A stretch of 8,840 nt of DNA from Thiobacillus sp. (GTDB lineage Bacteria > Pseudomonadota > Gammaproteobacteria > Burkholderiales > Thiobacillaceae). Of the stretch, positions 6,454 through 8,840 are shown in pieces. The notes under the pieces were generated by a model, which saw nothing but the letters and a program-made list of their open reading frames with translations, was not told the DNA's origin and did no database searches. The DNA lies in NCBI GenBank assembly GCA_020216925.1, contig JAIWOL010000179.1:1-8840 (forward strand), read 5' to 3'. A program made the position numbers and the translations under genes. Each line of letters opens with the position of its first letter. The first letter of the stretch is position 1.

Positions 6454-8738
6454 TTTTTCTTGCCGGACCGGGGTTTCCTGCTGGCCGCTGCCTGCGCCGG
6501 CGGGGCATCGTTTTGCGTTGCCATCTCCACCCATTCGATCAGGCTGAAATCGATTTTGCTGGTTTCGATGTCGGCACGCATCACCTTGATGCGCACCCGG
6601 TCGCCCAGCCGATAACGCTTGCCCGTGCGCTCGCCCAGCATCCAGTGCTTGGACGGGTCGTAGTGGAAATAATCCTGGCCCAGCTCGGAAACATGGACGA
6701 GGCCTTCGATGAAGATGTCGTCGAGCGCGACGAAGATGCCGAAGCTGGTCACGGCGCTGACGGTGCCGTTGTACTCTTCGCCGATACGGTCACGCATGAA
6801 ATAGGTCTTGAGCCAGGCGTCGACGTCGCGCGTGGCATCGTCGGCGCGGCGCTCGGTCATCGAACAGTGCGCGCCGATTTCGGCCAGCCCCTTGCCGGGC
6901 AGTTTTTCCCCCTTGAGCACGGCCTTGATGCCACGATGCACGAGCAGGTCGGGATAGCGGCGGATTGGCGAAGTGAAGTGGGTGTAGGCCTCGTAGGCCA
7001 GACCAAAGTGGCCCTTGTTGTCGGGGCTGTACTGCGCCTGTTTCAGCGAGCGCAGCATCACGGTCTGCAACAGGCCATGGTCGGGTCGATCCTTGATTTT
7101 TTCTAGCAGCGTTGCGTAGTCCTTGGCGTGCGGTTTGTCGCCGCCGCCGAGGTCGAGGCCGAATTCGGCGAGAAAACCGCGCAGCGCAGCGAGTTTCTCC
7201 GGCGTGGGGCCTTCGTGCACACGGTAAAGCGCGGGCTGCTGGTTTTGGTGCAGGAAATCGGACGCGCAAACGTTGGCTGCCAGCATGCATTCTTCGATGA
7301 TGCGGTGCGCGTCGTTGCGCGCCACCGGAACAATGGCCTTGATCTTGCCCTGCTCGTCGAAAATGATCTGTGTCTCCTGCGAGCCGAAATCTATGGCGCC
7401 CCGCTTGGCGCGGGCCTTCAGCAAGGCGCGGAAGAGTTTGTCGAGCGCCTGTAGCTGCGGCATCAGCGCAGACTGTTTTTTGTCCGGTGTGCTCACCCCC
7501 GAAAGCCAGTCCCATACCTGGTTGTAGGTGAGACGCGCGTGCGAATGGATCACCGCGGGGTAGAAGCGGTATGCCTTGATGTTGCCGGCGCTGCCGATCT
7601 GCATGTCGCACACCATAGACAGACGATCCACTTCCGGATTGAGCGAACACAGGCCGTTCGACAGCGCCTCGGGCAGCATGGGAATCACGCGGCGCGGAAA
7701 ATAAACCGAGTTGCCCCGCGTATAGGCTTCGGTATCAAGCGCGTCGCCAGGCCGGACGTAGTGGCTGACGTCGGCAATGGCGACTATGAGCCGGAAGCCG
7801 CTGCGGCCCTGGGGTTCGCAGTACACGGCATCGTCGAAATCGCGCGCGGTTTCGCCGTCGATGGTGACAAGCGGCAGGTGACGGATGTCCTCGCGCCCCG
7901 CCATGTCCTTTTTCAGCACTTTTTTTGGCAGGGCTCCGGCCTGCTTTTCCACATCCTCTGGAAACACATGGGGCAGGTCGTGCTTGCGCAGCGCAATCTC
8001 GATTTCCATGCCGGGGCTGGTGAAACTGCCGAGGATTTCGACGACGCGGCCGACCGCCTCGTTGTGCGCGCCGGGCTGGGTCACGATTTCCACCGTCACG
8101 ACCTGGCCGGACTGCGCGCCGTTTGCCTGCTCCGCCGGCACCAGAATATCCTGGTTGATGCGACGATTTTCTGCGATCAGGAAGCCGACGCCACCCTCGA
8201 GGTAATAGCGGCCAACAACTGTTTTGTTGACGTGTTCCAGCACCTCGACGATCTTGGCCTCGCGACGGCCGCGTTTGTCGAATCCGGCGACGCGCACCAG
8301 CACGCGGTCGCCATGCAGCACGCGGTGCATTTCCTTGGGCGACAGGAAAAGATCGTCGCCGCCCTCTTCCGGCACGACAAAGCCGAAGCCGTCGGGATGG
8401 CCTTCGACCCGGCCCTTGATGAGGTCCATCTTGTCGGCGATGCACAGCTGCCCCTTGCGGTTGAGCATGAGCTGGCCATCGCGCTGCATGGCGCCCAGCC
8501 GGCGCTGGAACAGTTCGAATTCATCTTCGGTGATTTCCAGCTGGGCGGCGAATGCTTCGGCATCCACCGGACAGCCGGCTTCGCCCAGCAGTTGCAGGAT
8601 GTATTCCCGGCTGGGCAGCGGCGACTCGTAACGCTCGATTTCGCGCTCGTAAAACGGATCGGCCAGACGGATGGCAGGCACCTTGTGCTTGCTGCCACGG
8701 CCACGGGATTTTTTGGGTGCAGAAGGTTTCGTTGACAA
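6450..8738 (-). CDS. rnr: RNase R, 3'-5' exoribonuclease
   Basis: A 762-residue RNB-family hydrolytic exoribonuclease that degrades structured RNA, including rRNA and mRNA fragments. Visible domains: basic N-terminal extension 1-25; winged-helix-like region from DPFYEREIERYESPLPSREY (27-46) to about 95; cold-shock domains about 103-255; RNB catalytic domain about 285-605 with TIDGETARDFDDAV, metal-binding candidates D294, D300, D302, D303, and the HFTSPIRRYPDL signature at 587-598; S1 domain about 652-735; Lys/Arg-rich tail (SRKPRSGKKK). The start is TTG at 8738, the first start codon after an in-frame TAG, with no ATG between. GTG at 8681 is an alternative that would remove 19 basic residues. 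It overlaps rlmB by ATGA, a common rnr-rlmB arrangement. Only 35 bp separate it from the divergent tRNA-Leu, so its own promoter is not obvious. Confidence 0.96.
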   Translation of the reverse strand: MSTKPSAPKKSRGRGSKHKVPAIRLADPFYEREIERYESPLPSREYILQLLGEAGCPVDAEAFAAQLEITEDEFELFQRRLGAMQRDGQLMLNRKGQLCIADKMDLIKGRVEGHPDGFGFVVPEEGGDDLFLSPKEMHRVLHGDRVLVRVAGFDKRGRREAKIVEVLEHVNKTVVGRYYLEGGVGFLIAENRRINQDILVPAEQANGAQSGQVVTVEIVTQPGAHNEAVGRVVEILGSFTSPGMEIEIALRKHDLPHVFPEDVEKQAGALPKKVLKKDMAGREDIRHLPLVTIDGETARDFDDAVYCEPQGRSGFRLIVAIADVSHYVRPGDALDTEAYTRGNSVYFPRRVIPMLPEALSNGLCSLNPEVDRLSMVCDMQIGSAGNIKAYRFYPAVIHSHARLTYNQVWDWLSGVSTPDKKQSALMPQLQALDKLFRALLKARAKRGAIDFGSQETQIIFDEQGKIKAIVPVARNDAHRIIEECMLAANVCASDFLHQNQQPALYRVHEGPTPEKLAALRGFLAEFGLDLGGGDKPHAKDYATLLEKIKDRPDHGLLQTVMLRSLKQAQYSPDNKGHFGLAYEAYTHFTSPIRRYPDLLVHRGIKAVLKGEKLPGKGLAEIGAHCSMTERRADDATRDVDAWLKTYFMRDRIGEEYNGTVSAVTSFGIFVALDDIFIEGLVHVSELGQDYFHYDPSKHWMLGERTGKRYRLGDRVRIKVMRADIETSKIDFSLIEWVEMATQNDAPPAQAAASRKPRSGKKK

Positions 8739-8760
8739 GTTATTCTCGGCTCTCTAAAAT
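8732..8760 (+). promoter_or_regulatory. Strong sigma70 promoter of tRNA-Leu with GC-rich discriminator
   Basis: A perfect TTGACA -35 (8732-8737) and TAAAAT -10 (8755-8760, five of six) are separated by the ideal 17 bp. GCGCGCC follows directly at 8761-8767. A GC-rich discriminator is typical of stable-RNA promoters under ppGpp/DksA stringent control; that regulation is inferred here. Transcription would start near 8767, a few bases before the mature tRNA at 8774. The -35 box overlaps the rnr start codon on the other strand. Confidence 0.82.
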
Positions 8761-8773
8761 GCGCGCCTTCATT

Positions 8774-8840
8774 GCCCAGATGGCGGAATTGGTAGACGCA
8801 CTAGGTTCAGGTCCTAGCGGTGGCAACACTGTGGAGGTTC
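8774..8840 (+). tRNA. tRNA-Leu (anticodon CAG), 3' part beyond the window
   Basis: The 5' acceptor strand GCCCAGA is at 8774-8780, followed by a D arm with GGCGGAATTGGTAGACGC. The anticodon stem CTAGG/CCTAG (8801-8805, 8813-8817) encloses the loop TTCAGGT with anticodon CAG at 8808-8810. A long class II variable arm follows (GGTGGCAACACTG), as expected for leucine tRNAs. The sequence ends inside the T arm (GTTC), so the 3' acceptor strand is outside. It reads CUG codons, the favoured leucine codon in GC-rich genomes such as this one. Confidence 0.95.

Noticed and set aside
7539..8735. Plus-strand open frame of 398 codons opposite rnr
   Set aside because: It is a shadow of the conserved RNase R coding frame, with no domain visible.
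1..8840. CRISPR array or other regular repeat array
   Set aside because: No short direct repeats with unique spacers are seen. The only tandem repeat noticed is the two-copy IS end at 36-82.

Overview
The window is GC-rich DNA with tightly packed genes. It looks like a chromosomal segment of a betaproteobacterium, perhaps Nitrosomonadales or Thiobacillus-like. That placement rests on three things: a tRNA-Leu/rnr/rlmB block with a basic N-terminal extension on RNase R, a proteobacterial-type ycaO, and PEP-CTERM (exosortase) proteins. The genus is an inference; no 16S rRNA or similar marker is present.

Left part (1-3212, all minus strand): an apparent three-gene operon reads leftward. It holds two tandem paralogous PEP-CTERM secreted proteins followed by a TonB-dependent receptor with a Cys/His/Met-rich character that suggests copper or another soft metal. 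Two of the three genes are damaged. The upstream PEP-CTERM gene has an in-frame amber codon exactly at its signal-peptide cleavage region. The receptor has lost its C-terminal barrel strands to what appears to be an IS21-family insertion, whose end is at base 89. The operon has a possible sigma70 promoter and a 7-bp perfect hairpin in its leader.

Middle part (3213-5656): a small exported TPR protein (minus) diverges from ycaO (plus), the accessory factor for RimO-dependent methylthiolation of ribosomal protein S12. Only 68 bp separate them.

Right part (5683-8840): rnr (RNase R) and rlmB (23S rRNA Gm2251 methyltransferase) form a translationally coupled pair with a 4-bp ATGA overlap, convergent with ycaO. 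Divergent from rnr is a tRNA-Leu(CAG) gene, cut by the window end, with a near-perfect sigma70 promoter and GC-rich discriminator. The -35 box of that promoter lies on top of the rnr TTG start codon. ycaO, rnr, rlmB and tRNA-Leu are translation and RNA-metabolism housekeeping genes. The left operon is accessory and appears to be decaying.

No stretch over 300 bp lacks a gene. The gaps are 3070-3212 (promoter and hairpin), 3876-3943 (divergent start region), 5657-5682 (convergent gap, no terminator seen) and 8739-8773 (divergent promoter). The best candidate for something undescribed is the pairing of exosortase-anchored paralogs carrying a conserved DCxPxGxM...CMxG motif with a copper-receptor-like TonB protein.
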